In this document: positions 11,014-22,430 of the stretch, one piece after another
Numbering within the stretch: the first letter of the stretch is position 1
Layout of the letters: each line of letters begins with the position of its first letter
Assembly (NCBI GenBank): GCA_958510875.1
Contig: OY294069.1
Location: 177,116,868-177,180,867, forward strand
Direction: 5' to 3'
Length of the DNA: 64,000 bases
Origin: Endomychus coccineus
Lineage: Eukaryota; Arthropoda; Insecta; Coleoptera; Endomychidae
Position numbers and translations under genes: made by a program
The notes under the pieces: generated by a model
Seen by the model: only the letters and a program-made list of their open reading frames with translations
Told to the model about the DNA's origin: nothing
Databases searched by the model: none

Positions 11014-11095
11014 GGTTAGGGTAGGGTAGGGTAGGCTAGTTTTGGTTAGGTTAGGTTAGGTTAGGTTAGGTTATAATAGATTAGGTTAGGTTAAG
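11014..11095 (+). repeat. TTAGG/TAGGG array between L1 and S2
   Basis: GGTTAGGGTAGGGTAGGG followed by degenerate units, six good TTAGG units and a decayed end. It begins exactly at the poly(A) end of L1, so insertion occurred within TTA/GG of a telomere-type array. Confidence 0.85.
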
Positions 11096-12061
11096 TTCCT
11101 GGAAAGCAGGAGCCTCTTCTTTTGCGCGGAGCCTGAAAACCGCAACCAGGCGCGTCCCCAGGTGGCGGATAGGGGAATGCTCAAGGCCCTGTTGCCAGCA
11201 GGGTCAAGGGTAGGAGTAGACATGCTCCCGCGGACCAACAGGCACCCAGACCCCGGATAGAATGTGGGACTCCCAGTCACATGTTCCTGACAAGAGGGTG
11301 ACGGATAGATTGCGGCTGATACGGAGAACCATATGTTCCGGAAGAGTAAGTTATCCCATCATAGATAACTTACTGAAACACACAGGAAAGATCGACAAAC
11401 AGATTGAGTACCGAAACACAGGTACCATAATATTGGGAAAAACAATATTTTGGTACAAAACGAGACACCACAGGAAACATCCATAGCGTGATGGAGTACT
11501 GGAAACCCAGAAACCAGAACAACATGGTCAAAACGAAACAGTCAGGAAATATCAACGAACCGATAGAGTACTGAGACTGAGGGTACCTTGATATTGTGGA
11601 AAAGCAATATTTCGGTACAGATACATACAGGAAAGATCCATAACGTGTTCGAGTACTGGAACCCAGAAACCGTAACATCGGTAAAATACGAAACCTATAG
11701 AAATTTATCCACAGAGGATAAAACACTAAAACAAAAAAATACCGTAAAATTGGGCATCAACCATATTACGGTATAAACAAAACGTGAACATCTACGTAAA
11801 CAACGAAGGTTGATATTTACGTTCAATCGACGTAAATATCAATAATAAACACCCAGAAAGAAACTCAGTGCGATATAAAATCGACATACTAAGAGAAAGA
11901 CGCAGTCCATATCCTGAAGTAATGTGATAAACGGTCCCGGGATATGGATGAAGATATGAGAGGTTTTAGCAGGTATGCTCTAACGAACTTGAGTGAGTCC
12001 TGCACTACCTGAAGCGATAGATAAAAGCTGACGGTGTGCATCAAGCATTTCCTCTCAACAG

Positions 12062-12104
<43 letters not shown>
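11096..12104 (+). mobile_element. Short non-autonomous telomere-repeat retroelement S2
   Basis: The second S unit, nearly identical to S1 over its length but with the 60 bases near 11145-11205 that S1 lacks. It ends in a 43-base A run (12062-12104) followed by GGTTAGG. No protein is encoded. The stem-loops seen in S1 are kept: near 11348-11375, 11421-11457, 11582-11618, 11703-11719, 11741-11776 and 11812-11840. Differences from S1 mostly fall in loops or exchange a wobble and a Watson-Crick pair (for example ACTGT to ACCGT opposite ACGGT). The long poly(A) suggests a fairly recent insertion. Confidence 0.75.
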
Positions 12105-12106
<2 letters not shown>

Positions 12107-13900
12107 TTAGGTTAAGTTAGGTTCCCCTCCTAGGAGTCATAACACCTTGTCGTTGGTAGAGGGGCCGAGTACCTGCAATGATCACAAAAGCTACAACGGT
12201 AGGATATCCATGCCGGGCTGCCAAGGATGTGAGCAGGGAAACTAAGAAGGAGGACCCCAGCTGCGGGCGGAAGCTTGCCAACCGATCGCTAATACCGGAA
12301 GGCCAAACCTCAGTTCGAACTGATGGTGAGCCAGAGAGGAATGTTCTGAGAGCCTGAAGACGGGGAGCTAGCCTTAATTAGCCGGCTTGCGAGCCATAAG
12401 CGTCTCTAAAAATCCGAAGCGAAATCCGCAGTACTCCTGCATGCGGGGCTCTGCAGGGGCGGACCACCCTTTCCCTCGCTCATCGTGGGAAGACTATGGA
12501 TAGTGCAAAGTCAAATGCTAAATCGGATGATGAACGCCAACGGATAAGGTGATCCGCCGAAAAGTATAAGACAATCAATACAATCGGAATAGAATATCTG
12601 ACTGACTCCGATTTCTATGAAACCCTTTTTTCGAAAAATCAGAGACAGGAGAACTAAGAGAAATTAGGTGAATCCCCTGATTTCTATGGAATCTTCTAGG
12701 AAACATAACAATGTATATATATATATTCGTTCAAATACCAGGGATAGCATATCTCCAAAAAATAAAAGAGGAGTATCAGAAACAAGAATGGTGGTCTCCG
12801 ACTCATCGTCGGGATCGGAGGTATTTTTATCTTAGGTCAATAATAGCCTAAACAATTCTCAAATGAATCTTCAATAGATAGAATGAAAAGGACAAAAAAC
12901 GATAGAATTTAGTTGACACCTAAGTCGAAGAAGTGCTCCCACAAAGTTGGAGTTGGAAGGAGCGGCTCTATCAAAAACAACAGAAACCGCACATAAACAA
13001 TTAAATTCTTCTATACTAGATGAAAGAAATCTACATCTAACAGTAAAAAAAAGCTGTAGAAACTTTAGTTCAAGGACATAGAGATCTGGAGAGATCAAAA
13101 AACAGAAGATCATATACAGCTGAACTTGAAAGCAAGGTTACGTAATTAAATCTGAAACCAGATAAAGCAGAAAATCAAATTAATAAAATAGATCCTCTGC
13201 AAACTAAGATCGCATTCCTGGAGCAACTAGGGATAGATATTTCGAATATACATACTCCTCAATAAATCAAACCCAAGTTTGTGCAAAAGTAAAAGCATAT
13301 TTGCAAACTAATAACGAGACGGAAGATGAAAAGGAGATATCGGATATATTATCCGCTTCGTCCGAGATAGAAGCTTTCAACCATATAAAGGATATACTAA
13401 TTAAGGATTTGCCAGAAGAAGCATTTCAGGTATCTAAAGAGACTGGGTTTGATATAATGACCGCTCCCAGTAACAGAGATCTGGTAGTGTTTGTCCCAAT
13501 AGACACTAGAATTACCAGGAAAAATCATAACGGTAACTACCCAGGAAAATATAGGGAATGGCTCTAGGTAGTCTCAATCTGGGGATATTTATTATGCTTT
13601 TATGGATAATGCTGAGGAGAACGAATCCCCAACGGCAGGAATAATATACGAGGCGTTATCAAAAATAAAGAAGCTAGCGGTGTCACAGGGAAGGAAATAT
13701 CTTGGGCTGCCAAACATGAACGATTACGGTAACGAGTCTATAAAGAAAATATGTAAGTATTTATTTGGAGATACGGATACAATCTTAGAAATCTACGGGA
13801 GAAAAAAAGGAAAACATTAATTGATGGAGTAAAGGCAAGTAAACCCCAATCTATAACAGAGAGAAATGCAACACAGAATACAAAAAAAAACATCAGTAAA
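12105..13900 (+). pseudogene. L2, decayed 5' half of the same long retrotransposon
   Basis: After a short TTAGG array, the sequence matches the L1 5' UTR from CCCCTCC onward, then its ORF1 (degenerate start at 12496, recognisable pieces at 13301-13567 and 13602-13820). The latter pieces share ILSASSE, MTAPSNRDLVVFVP and SQGRKYLGLP-type blocks with L1. Stops and indels are frequent. Similarity to L1 fades near 13900, before the zinc knuckles and ORF2, so the copy is truncated or deleted at its 3' side. It is clearly more diverged from L1 than S1 is from S2, so the block was built by several separate events. Confidence 0.8.
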
Positions 13901-14825
13901 AAGATTAGATGCATCCTCAGATTTAGATGGGTCATATGAAGGATGCAGCTGAGTGTCATCAGCAAAAGCGTGTAAACTGACATATTTAACAGAAGACTGT
14001 ATATCGACGAAATATATGAGATATAGGTTGATGCTACATTTCTTGATGTATCCAGTGTCACCTCTACAATTCGAGTGTCATCGTGTGCAGACGACATAAC
14101 AGTAGATCAATTGAAGAATGCAAGTATTTGAATAGTTGATAATTTCTCCTGACTACTTTTCTGTATCCGTATTTGAACTTTCTTTGTGAGGTAAATCTCA
14201 CCGGATCAAAACAGTTATCATGGGATAGAGAAAACAACTGTACGGCTCTTGTAACGTGCTACGGATTTATTTTCGAATCGTCGCACGTTCACCGAGAAAT
14301 TTTATATCCTCTTTACGTCTCGCAGTAAACAAGCAAACGCGGCGTAAACCGACAGATATGTCGCTAATTTCGAATTATTATACGTGAAAACAAAGAACTC
14401 AATGACAGAATAATCCATGGCATTCATTCTATTATGTAGATAATTTATGGGAATATCTAAATATGTCGCCCAGAAGATATGTAAACAAAGGACGAGCAAC
14501 GATTTTGTTTTGTTATCACACTTATTTTAAGTCGTGACGTGAGAAAAGTTAAGTGCCAATTGATTACTTTTCTACCTTGTTATGAATTAACAATAGACCA
14601 GTGTATTCTAGGCGATTTTTTACAGATTAATTGACAATATACGCGGAAAAAAACGTGATAACTAAGTTCATTGACTCTTCTTTTGTAAGCATAATTTTTC
14701 ATCCGGATACTTCTGTGCAGGAGATTAATGTAATATATTTTAACTAGAAATCAAACTAAGCTAAGAACTACTTAGCGTTGATTGAAAGTTCAATCAACGC
14801 TCTTAGGCTTCTTCGCCTAACCTAA
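13901..14825. other. Unassigned sequence between L2 and an RT relic
   Basis: No gene, RNA or repeat could be supported. A short inverted pair, TTGATTGAAAGTTCAATCAA, occurs at 14777-14796. Confidence 0.4.
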
Positions 14826-15585
14826 TGATGACTAAAAGTTGAAAGTAACCAAACTGAGAAATCCACACTATGCAGGAATAGTTTGAGCTCAAAACCGGAT
14901 AGCCCTGGCAAATCACATGTCGCAAAGTACAGTTAAACGATGGTTCTATAAAATATATTCTAGAGCCGTCGCTTCATAACAAACAGCATACCGTCGTTGG
15001 CGCGGTAACCCATGTTGTTTCGAAAGGGGCATATAATGCCAAAATAAGATCAAAGCTTATCAAATGCCCGAATGACTTACGTTCGTTTTGAACTTTCCCC
15101 AAAGCAATTGGTAGGAAATTTACTTCCTGTCCATTCCCTCCCTTAACCAAAGATGATCGCACACTGGCTATCACGCCACAAGAAAAAGCCAACCTTTCTG
15201 CTAGAATGTTTTCAACAAACTACACTTTGAATCTACAAGGGAAGGACCCTCCTAATATTGATGCCGTCGATAGCCTGAAATTGTCTTTCGTCAGCGCACA
15301 ATTAGGCGCATTCTGTTAAATCTCAATACCGAAAAGTCTTTGGAGCCAGTCGGAATTCCACCTGTCGGTCTCAAGGAATGTGCGCCAGAATTAACACCAG
15401 TTTTCTGCAGATTCTTCCGTCATATGTTTTGCCGCCTTAACATTGCCGCTTACTATCAAGATTTCTATCAAATAGACCATGTAGAGGTTGACGGAGTATC
15501 CTCCGATACAATGGCTATCAACGCTGGTGTTCCACAGGAAACTGTCTTGGTCTTGCTAAATATAACTGATACATATATAATGAGC
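14826..15585 (+). pseudogene. Non-LTR reverse transcriptase relic
   Basis: Broken plus-strand coding with blocks of a LINE reverse transcriptase. The clearest part is 15340-15580: VGIPPVGLKECAPEL (the block normally reading GPDGIP), then DHVEVDGVSSDTM and INAGVPQETV, the GVPQGS block with a changed residue. Upstream, SLLAERLFQ-type sequence and a segment from GNPHYAG-like residues can be followed with many stops. The same family occurs on the minus strand at 22165-22430 and 28690-28800. It has no catalytic DD box left and is dead. Confidence 0.7.
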
Positions 15586-15599
15586 GGAAAATGAAAAGT

Positions 15600-16039
15600 T
15601 ACAATGTATCAAAAATAGTAATTTTAAGTAATGTAAATACAAGTTTCGAAATAATTTCTAGTTATACTCAGATAGTGTTGTAATAAGTATATACATTTAA
15701 TCATGATAATTACGGGTAATGACAATAAACAACTAACAAAAAACAAAAAACAGAAACAAACAAACAAACAACTATCGACAGAATCAGGGAAATGTATGAA
15801 TTTTATCCTCATTATTACCTTAGATATTTCTTATATGAATTTGGGAATATATGTCATTTATCGGAGTACTTGTTATGTAAGTTTTTCATAGTTTTTTGAA
15901 TATAGGGAGACAATTAGCTTGTTTTATATAGTTAGGTATCTTGTTGAAGATTTTTGGTCCCAAATAGTGATGGCTACGTCGAACAATTGTATTTTTCTAC
16001 GGATGCTATACAATGTGCCACTTCTCTCATCGCTTTCAT
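15600..16039. other. Unassigned AT-rich sequence
   Basis: No gene seen. A simple AAAC/AAAT-rich stretch occurs at 15726-15775. Confidence 0.4.
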
Positions 16040-16372
16040 ACGTTCAAAACGAAAGATTTCTCACGCAGTGAGAAATATCCGCCAGTACAGTGAGATATAA
16101 TTTCTCACAGTGGGAAATAATTTCTCACTGTTATCACGATAACCCAAGTCAGTCATGAATTGTTACATGTCAGATTGATATAACACGTTCTCCACGTTGA
16201 CAACGCTACGCCGACGATTCGCGTGCAATATCCAAGTAGCCCATTGTTGGCGTTTCTATAACAACAAAACCGAAGCACTGCATAATTATTGCTGTCAACT
16301 TACCCAACGAAAATAGTTTTATTGTTATTTGTTATAATATAAACAGTTCAGATTCATTAAATATTGAATATA

Positions 16373-17520
16373 ATGGAATACGAAGATTTAGAGTCGGAAA
16401 ATACACCTCCAGAAATTATTCAGAAAGCAATAGATGTTTGCAATAATTTGCTACCAAGCACATCAAGAGAAAAATATGAAATCGCTTACAGAAACTTTAT
16501 GGACTGGAAAATGAAAGCCAAGATAAATTCTTGTTCCGAAAATACCTTGTTAGTTTATTTTGTCAAGAAGATTGAAATCATCAACATTATGGTCTCAGTA
16601 CTCGATGCTAAGGAGTACCTCAATGATTAAAAACTGTGTTGATATATCAAAATACGTAAAACTACGTGCATTTTTAAAACGCAAATCTGAAAAATATGTT
16701 CCAAAACAGTCAAAAACATTAACTTCTGAAGAAATTCAACAATTTTTAAAAGATGCCCCTGATGAAAAGTATTTGCTGATAAAGGTATGAATTGAAAATT
16801 TTTAAATTGTTGTCGGAAAATGAATGTTTGGTTTTGATTTCAGGCTGCTTTAGCTATTGGCCTTACAGGGGCATGCCGTTGTGATGAACTTCGAAAATTA
16901 AAAATTGATGACATGGAAGATCTCAATTCGGCCCTTTTAATAAAATTACCCGATACTAAAACCAAGGTTCCTAGAAATTTCACAGTCACAAGAGAATTCT
17001 ACCAAATTTACAAAAAATATGTGAAGCTTCGACCATGCACAAATGAAACACGTTTTTTTTTAATTACAAAAATAGCAAATGTACGAAACAGCCTGTGGGG
17101 ATAAATTTGGCACCATGGCGATAGAAATAGCGAAATTTTTGCAATTACCGAACCCTGAATTATATACTGGCCACTGTTTTCGAAGGTAATCTGCGACTAT
17201 TTTAGTTAATGCAGGGGCAGATCTTTTAACTTTAAAACGCCATGGGGGTTGGAAATCCAGCAATGTTGCTGAATCTTATATCGACAACTCCATAGCTAAC
17301 AAAATGAAAATTTCAAAAAGTATAGTAGAATCCATTCAGCCTCCAGTGCCATTAGAACCTGAACACAACAATGCTGTGGAAGCTCAGTACGTTTCCCCAT
17401 CAACTTCAACTTCGACCGCAGCTAATATTTCAATTACCGAAAACATGTTGAAACAAAACAACCTACCAGGAATTACTTTACAAAATAGTTCAAATATAAC
17501 TGTTAATTACTATTTTAAAT
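16373..17520 (+). pseudogene. Tyrosine recombinase (Crypton-like), nearly intact pseudogene
   Basis: A DNA-cutting and rejoining enzyme of the tyrosine-recombinase fold, as encoded by Crypton-type transposons of insects. The N-terminal core-binding part (MEYEDLESENTP to SKYVKLRAFLKRKSE) is followed by TLTSEEIQQFL and a 59-base GT-AG intron (16785-16843). The catalytic domain then shows the first Arg in GACRCDELRKL, HCFRR (His and second Arg), KRHGGW, and the tyrosine in ESYIDNS. Three lesions are visible: a frame change at about 16565-16625, another at a T run near 17051-17060, and a stop at 17187 inside the conserved box after HCFRR. A Ser/Thr-rich tail follows. So the protein cannot be made as it stands, but decay is recent. 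The family is common in insect genomes; host use is not indicated. Confidence 0.83.
16785..16843 (+). other. Small intron in the recombinase relic
   Basis: GTATGA donor after AAG and TTTGATTTCAG acceptor before GCTGC. Removing it keeps the frame in phase 0, joining LLIK to AALAIGLTGA. Confidence 0.7.
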
Positions 17521-17623
17521 AAAATATAAAAATTAGTTAATGACATACAAGTATTATTGTATATGTATTTTAATTTTCAATACTTGAAAACAACGCATCC
17601 GTAGAAAAAGTACAATGTACAAT

Positions 17624-17730
17624 TCGTGAGAAAACGACATATTTCTCACTCGCTTGATTTGCGGCACTCGCCTTCGGCTCGTGCCAACAAACTTCTGCGC
17701 TCGTGAGAAATATGTCGTTTTTCTCACTTG
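17624..17730. repeat. Nested hairpin at right flank of the recombinase element
   Basis: The outer arms begin GTGAGAAAACGACATATTTC and are mirrored before 17730 with few differences. The inner arms are GGCACTCGCC and GGCTCGTGCC around TTC. In single strands this would fold into a long, nearly continuous cruciform. Confidence 0.75.
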
Positions 17731-17984
17731 TTGTACAATATACTATTCTCATGCTTGGAACAGGTAAGCTATTTGGCTTTCTTATATTATAACTATTCTC
17801 TTTTATCATTTTTCTATTCTCAGTGTACATATGAGTTGCCAAAATGAGGTGGTATAATTAACAGCAGTTCATAATGCCAGTTGATGTGATGGTACGCTTC
17901 GTACCATTTTCTCATCTAAAGCACCTGTACCATATAATGAAACCTGAGGTGTGAGACAGGGACACAAAAACTTGGTACTATTCA

Positions 17985-18150
17985 CATGTTTGGAGGTCGG
18001 CTTCGAATAGTGAAGTTGTGGAACTCTTCACCTAGTGAGGTCTTTCCCTATGTCTATAACCTCCAAACCTTCAAGAAAAATACGAATGCCTATCTCCTCT
18101 CCCTACATTATAGGTTTCCCTCTCATGTAGTCGAAGTATAGAAAAAAACC
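17985..18150 (+). pseudogene. 3' end of a non-LTR element ORF (CR1/Jockey type tail)
   Basis: Plus-strand translation gives VKLWNSSPSEVFPYVYNLQTFKKN then NAYLLSLHYRF, the common C-terminal block of LINE ORF2 proteins (usual form LWNSLP-VFP-YNLQ-FK). The same block occurs on the minus strand at 46010-46240 and, more decayed, on the plus strand at 22400-22560. Confidence 0.6.
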
Positions 18151-18159
18151 TATAGGTTA

Positions 18160-19165
18160 CCAGTTACCTTCCTAAATGAATCCAGAAACTAGAAATAGGT
18201 AAGCAATATATACAAATCTTTGGAGACATTCTACGTTTCACTTTCAAGACTCGCCAAAGCACACTAATATGTAAATAATTACGTTTCTTAAGTTTTATAT
18301 AGGTAGCTTAATCACAGGCTAGATTATTATCAAAAAAAATATCGAAACGCACTGTTTATTTTTATTACTCGCACTCTCAACCAACCCAATTATCTGATAT
18401 TATTAAGTGCAAGGCTCTTTGGTTTAATTTAAAAGTAGCTCAAATATCAATTAAGACAATTTTAAGTGAAGAACATGTAACAAAGAAGATATGGGCGCCT
18501 CCAAGTGCATTCTACGTTGAAAAGGGGAGAATTATCGACTTCCATAATCATTCTGGGTAGGGACAAAGTGGAACGGATATGATTCAATTATTTTTTAGCT
18601 TTAAAGGAAGAATTTATTATGGCGAATGTCAGTTTTCCATAATTCATCTGAAAGACCGATATCCTTTGGTAATTTGGGTTTGGCACTTTTTCCCTCGATG
18701 CGAACTATTACAAGATATAATTCTAAACTATTTTGACCCGATTGTAGACATAAGAAGTCTTTTTTATTCCTTTAAATTTTCTACGGTTCTCGCCGATTTA
18801 GGCATTTTGTATGTTTGAAGAGCTGTCAACGTGCTAATTTTTGATCTACGGCTTCCAAATTTCAGATGGAATAACCTTCATATACATGGTATATCTTCAT
18901 GAGTTAAGTCTACAAAGTTTCAAAATATTGCTAAGTTTAGTTTTTCTTATGCATAATGGATTTAACTCATGAAGATGTACCCTGTATTCTTCATCCATTT
19001 GCAAAACGTGAGTTTGATGGAATCATCATTCCCATTCTAGGAAAAGACAACGTTTAAATGGATTCGTTAGAAGTTCGGACCATTGGCGTAGCCTGGGGAG
19101 TTTCCCTAGGAGGCGCTGAGATAAGTTCACGTACCCGAGCGCCCTCTACAATTCATGGTCCCCCC
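18160..19165. other. Unassigned sequence with one short inverted repeat
   Basis: No gene seen. ATCTTCATGAGTTAA near 18892 is mirrored by TTAACTCATGAAGAT near 18961, and ATGGTATA-like and GTACCCTGTAT sequences flank them. It is possibly a tiny inverted-repeat element. Confidence 0.4.
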
Positions 19166-19169
19166 TTCT

Positions 19170-19830
19170 GAACTTTATTGTGTTGAGGATGCTTGTACAT
19201 TGCGACCTAAAAGATCTATTGTGTCCCTTTCTGCTGATGTGCTCTTCACGCGGCTATAGCAGTCCCTTCAACCCTGTGGCTTTAAGAATGTTCAGTATGT
19301 CAGATGGGTTCGCCTTACGTAAGTCTTCCTCTTTTATTTGGTATGCCCCAGTATTGTGCTGAAGTCTATCCCGCAGAAGGGTTCAGGCCCCATGAATGGT
19401 GATTCGGCCCCTTTTTCTGCTAGATCGTCTGATTTTTCGTTCCCTTTCACCCCGGTGTGTTCCGGAACCCATAGGAGAGTGCGTTATTCTTGCCTGGTTC
19501 ATTTCAATTTTACTAAGTATCCCCAGACCTTCTTCGAGCTGATTACGTGAGAGCTCAATGCGGTGTTGGCTCCTTGACTAGCCAACATGATGACTATTTC
19601 CTGCATTTCTATAGCAGCCGTTAGGCATGTTCTCATAGCACAGGCTAGTCTTTGAATTTTCGATAGATTTATCTTTGAACTAGCCCGGCTAGTTCTGCTA
19701 CCACAGACCACTGACCCACAAGTGATGATTGGTCTTACTATTTCTGCATACATCCACCACAGGGTGCTAGTGTTTTCAGCACCGTTAGGGATTTTGTAGC
19801 TTTGCTAGTTATCTCTTTTTGATGTTCGCT
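19170..19830 (-). pseudogene. LINE RNase H and C-terminal region relic
   Basis: Minus-strand translation shows IIMLASQGANTALSSHVISS and then a decayed form of the box usually read as WVPGHTGVKGNEKSDDLA, the RNase H domain of I/Jockey/R1-type LINE ORF2. Upstream, SRTSRASSKINLSKIQRLAC is the segment just after the reverse transcriptase. The same family occurs at 29980-30730. Frames are broken throughout. Confidence 0.7.
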
Positions 19831-20402
19831 CCAGAAGAGTTTCTTATATAGTACAATTCTCAGATATTTTACCTCTGACTCCACTCAAAAAACTACGCTC
19901 ATGAATCGGTAGATCCAATCTTTCATCGTGAGCGCTTATATTTTCACGAAGTCGTGCCAAGTTACATATTTCACCCAGTGGTTGTCGAAATAAAGGTATT
20001 CTCTGTTGAATCAACTTCATATCATATTAAGTCATACATTTTCTTTCGGCTGAATTCAAATATTAAAATTATTGTTAGGGATACCTTCCTGCTACACATC
20101 ATTAGGGCATTCTAATTTGCTGGCTGAGTAGGTGACAGACTTATCTAGTGTTATATCTACATATTTGACCCCATGATCCAAATACTATTAGGAGTCATTG
20201 GGTCATGATTTCACTTCATCTTTCAGCACGATGGTTATTCTACCTAGCTCAATTTGTTTCATGTTAACATGTGATCTTCTTTTCCCTGGTAAATGCCTGT
20301 AGTGGATGTATGTAATTTTACTAGAGTTTCTTCCTAGTTCTGTCGATTTACACGGTCTGCTCTCAAACTGGAAATATTTGAGATGAAGTTACTGTGAATT
20401 GT
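19831..20402. other. Unassigned sequence
   Basis: May include further decayed LINE sequence on the minus strand near 19830-19960, but no block is clear enough to name. Confidence 0.35.
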
Positions 20403-21400
20403 TAGTCGAGGAAATAAAGCACAACATTAGGCCAAACCTGGAAGTTATGAATGGATGAACGGATTTGGATGTAATTGGGGTCATTCAATTTGAGAAGTCG
20501 AGTGCAAAGAATGTGGTTCTTGGAAAAACTTTTCTGAATTTTAACACGTGAAAAATGGACATTTTCATGATTTATCTAATTATATAACTTTGAAAATAAG
20601 CACTGAAAATAGCTGGAATTGGTTACTCGTGGTTTTACGAACACGAATATAATGTTCAAAATATTCTGTAATGTACCTGGTGGTCGGTAACCCTAACTAT
20701 AACGTCAGTGGCAGGGAATTTCTCAGAAAATTTCATTGTAATTGGTACCAAACTTGTTATTTGAGGTTTTTTTCGAGTGCTAAATACCTAGAAGTTAATA
20801 AAACACATTTCAAAGTTTTGCCAAAAGTGTTAATATTCATGATCCTTACACCTTCTGAAATATTAAGAAAAGATGTTCCATATCATAATTTTTATTGATT
20901 AACTCTTATTTTACAAAGATTTAGTTAATTGTGAACTGAAAAATCCCCCCGTGACCGACGTTATAGTCAGGGTTATCGATCACCAGGTGCATTATAGGAT
21001 ATTTTAAACAACATATTCGGGTTCGGCATCCTCGAAAACCCTCGAGTAATATTTCTTTAAATTCCCTGAGAACGACGTGGTACCCAGAGTCACTGACCTT
21101 CAAGTGCATCATGGGCATTTTCAAATGTATTCGTGTTCAGCACCCTCGAAAACCCCTGAGTAACCAATTTCATATATTTTCGGTGCTTATTTTCAAAGTT
21201 CTATAATTAGATAAATCATCTCCAGAAAATGGCATGAAAATGTCCATCCTTCACGTGTTAAAATTCAGAAAAAGTTTTGCAAGAAAATTCGATACCCCAC
21301 ATTTTTTTCACTCTACTTTCCGAGTCGAATGAGCCTAATTACATCAAAATCTGTTCATTCGTTCAAAAATTCCAGGTGTAATGCTTTATTTTCTCGACTA
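20403..21400. mobile_element. 1-kb foldback element
   Basis: The ends are TAGTCGAGGAAATAAAGCA (20403) and its mirror TGCTTTATTTTCTCGACTA (ending 21400). Mirrored similarity continues inward for at least 230 bases (for example AACACGTGAAAAATGGACAT on the left and its complement near 21230-21262). TGT stands on both outer sides and may be a target duplication. No protein is encoded. The same terminus and internal GGTTTCTCGGGGGTTTTTG-type block recur at 45031-45870, so it is a dispersed family. Confidence 0.7.
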
Positions 21401-22160
21401 TGTTAGCACTAGTAGTTATTAGTTATGTTTCTTGATAACAATGGACTGTATGTGCTTTTTATTGTAATTGATATCCATTTTATCTACTTTCTTAAATATT
21501 TTATATCTTACTGTGGTATCTTTTCTGATATTTTTTTTACATCAAATATGTTGCATATGAATGCACTTACTTGGAAAAACTTTATGATAAATACATAATA
21601 AAACCAAAACCTGAACAATGTTTATTGTCACCATATATCATTAAATGACACCGTTCTACATGTATAGTTCTACACCACTGATTTAAAACTACATTTAATA
21701 TCCTATTGTGCTAAATATGAGGCGAGTTATGTTAATAAATTCATTATCCATCGAATCAGTTCTGGTGCAAAATAATGCAATAATGTCTCCGACTAATTAT
21801 ACTCACAAATTAGATAAACGCATGTAACAGTTGAATAAGAAACAATAGACGACTATCATCGCAAGTGTTTATGAAAAGTAAAACAAAGATTGTGGGGTGT
21901 TTGCGGGAATAAACTTAAATAATGAAAGTTTACCGAAACGATATTGAAGACAGCTTGGGGCCGAAGAATTCAGGTCGCATCTGCCAGTAAGATACTTACG
22001 TGACACATGTCTCATAGAAACCAAGTACAGATGGAACTCCGGTTGTAGTTTCACTAACAAATTGAAAGATTGAAGATTTAGAGAAGTCGTCTATTATTGG
22101 ACGAACTATTCAAAATTTAAACCAACAGAGTTGGAGAATGGTGCTAGATTATCAAATCCC
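21401..22160. other. Unassigned AT-rich sequence
   Basis: No gene or repeat could be supported. Confidence 0.4.
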
Positions 22161-22164
22161 CATT

Positions 22165-22430
22165 TCAAAATCTTTGCCAAATTCCATTAATCACGTCAAC
22201 CTGTCCCTGTCTCGATCCTCTGGCTTCGATGGATGGTATGAGGGCTCTAATAGAGAAAACGGTATAAAGTGAACCATCATCTACAAAGCTGTTGGCGGGA
22301 CAGTGGGTGAATTCGAGCAGATCGTTGATGTGAATCGGAAACAGAGTTGGTTCCAAGACAGATCCCTGTGGAACACCAGTCATTGTATCGGAGGATACTT
22401 CCTACCAGACTTCATTTTTTTATCGTTCGT
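22165..22430 (-). pseudogene. Non-LTR reverse transcriptase fragment
   Basis: The minus strand encodes TGVPQGSVLEPTLFPIHINDLL and FVDDGSLYTVF, the GVPQGS box and the catalytic box (VDD in place of ADD) of a LINE reverse transcriptase. It is the same family as 14826-15585, sharing VSSDTM just upstream. Only about 90 residues remain. Confidence 0.75.

Larger units (their letters stand above)
16040..17740 (+). mobile_element. Crypton-like tyrosine-recombinase element with palindromic ends
   Basis: A recombinase relic (16373-17520) lies between two clusters of the 8-mer GTGAGAAA and its complement. The left cluster (about 16054-16138) has TTTCTCAC-GCA-GTGAGAAA and further copies. The right cluster (about 17625-17730) is a large hairpin with 24-base arms, enclosing an inner stem GGCACTCGCC / GGCTCGTGCC. 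Cryptons move by a tyrosine recombinase and lack ordinary terminal inverted repeats, so these palindromes may be recombination or regulatory sites. The exact ends of the element are not certain. Confidence 0.65.
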
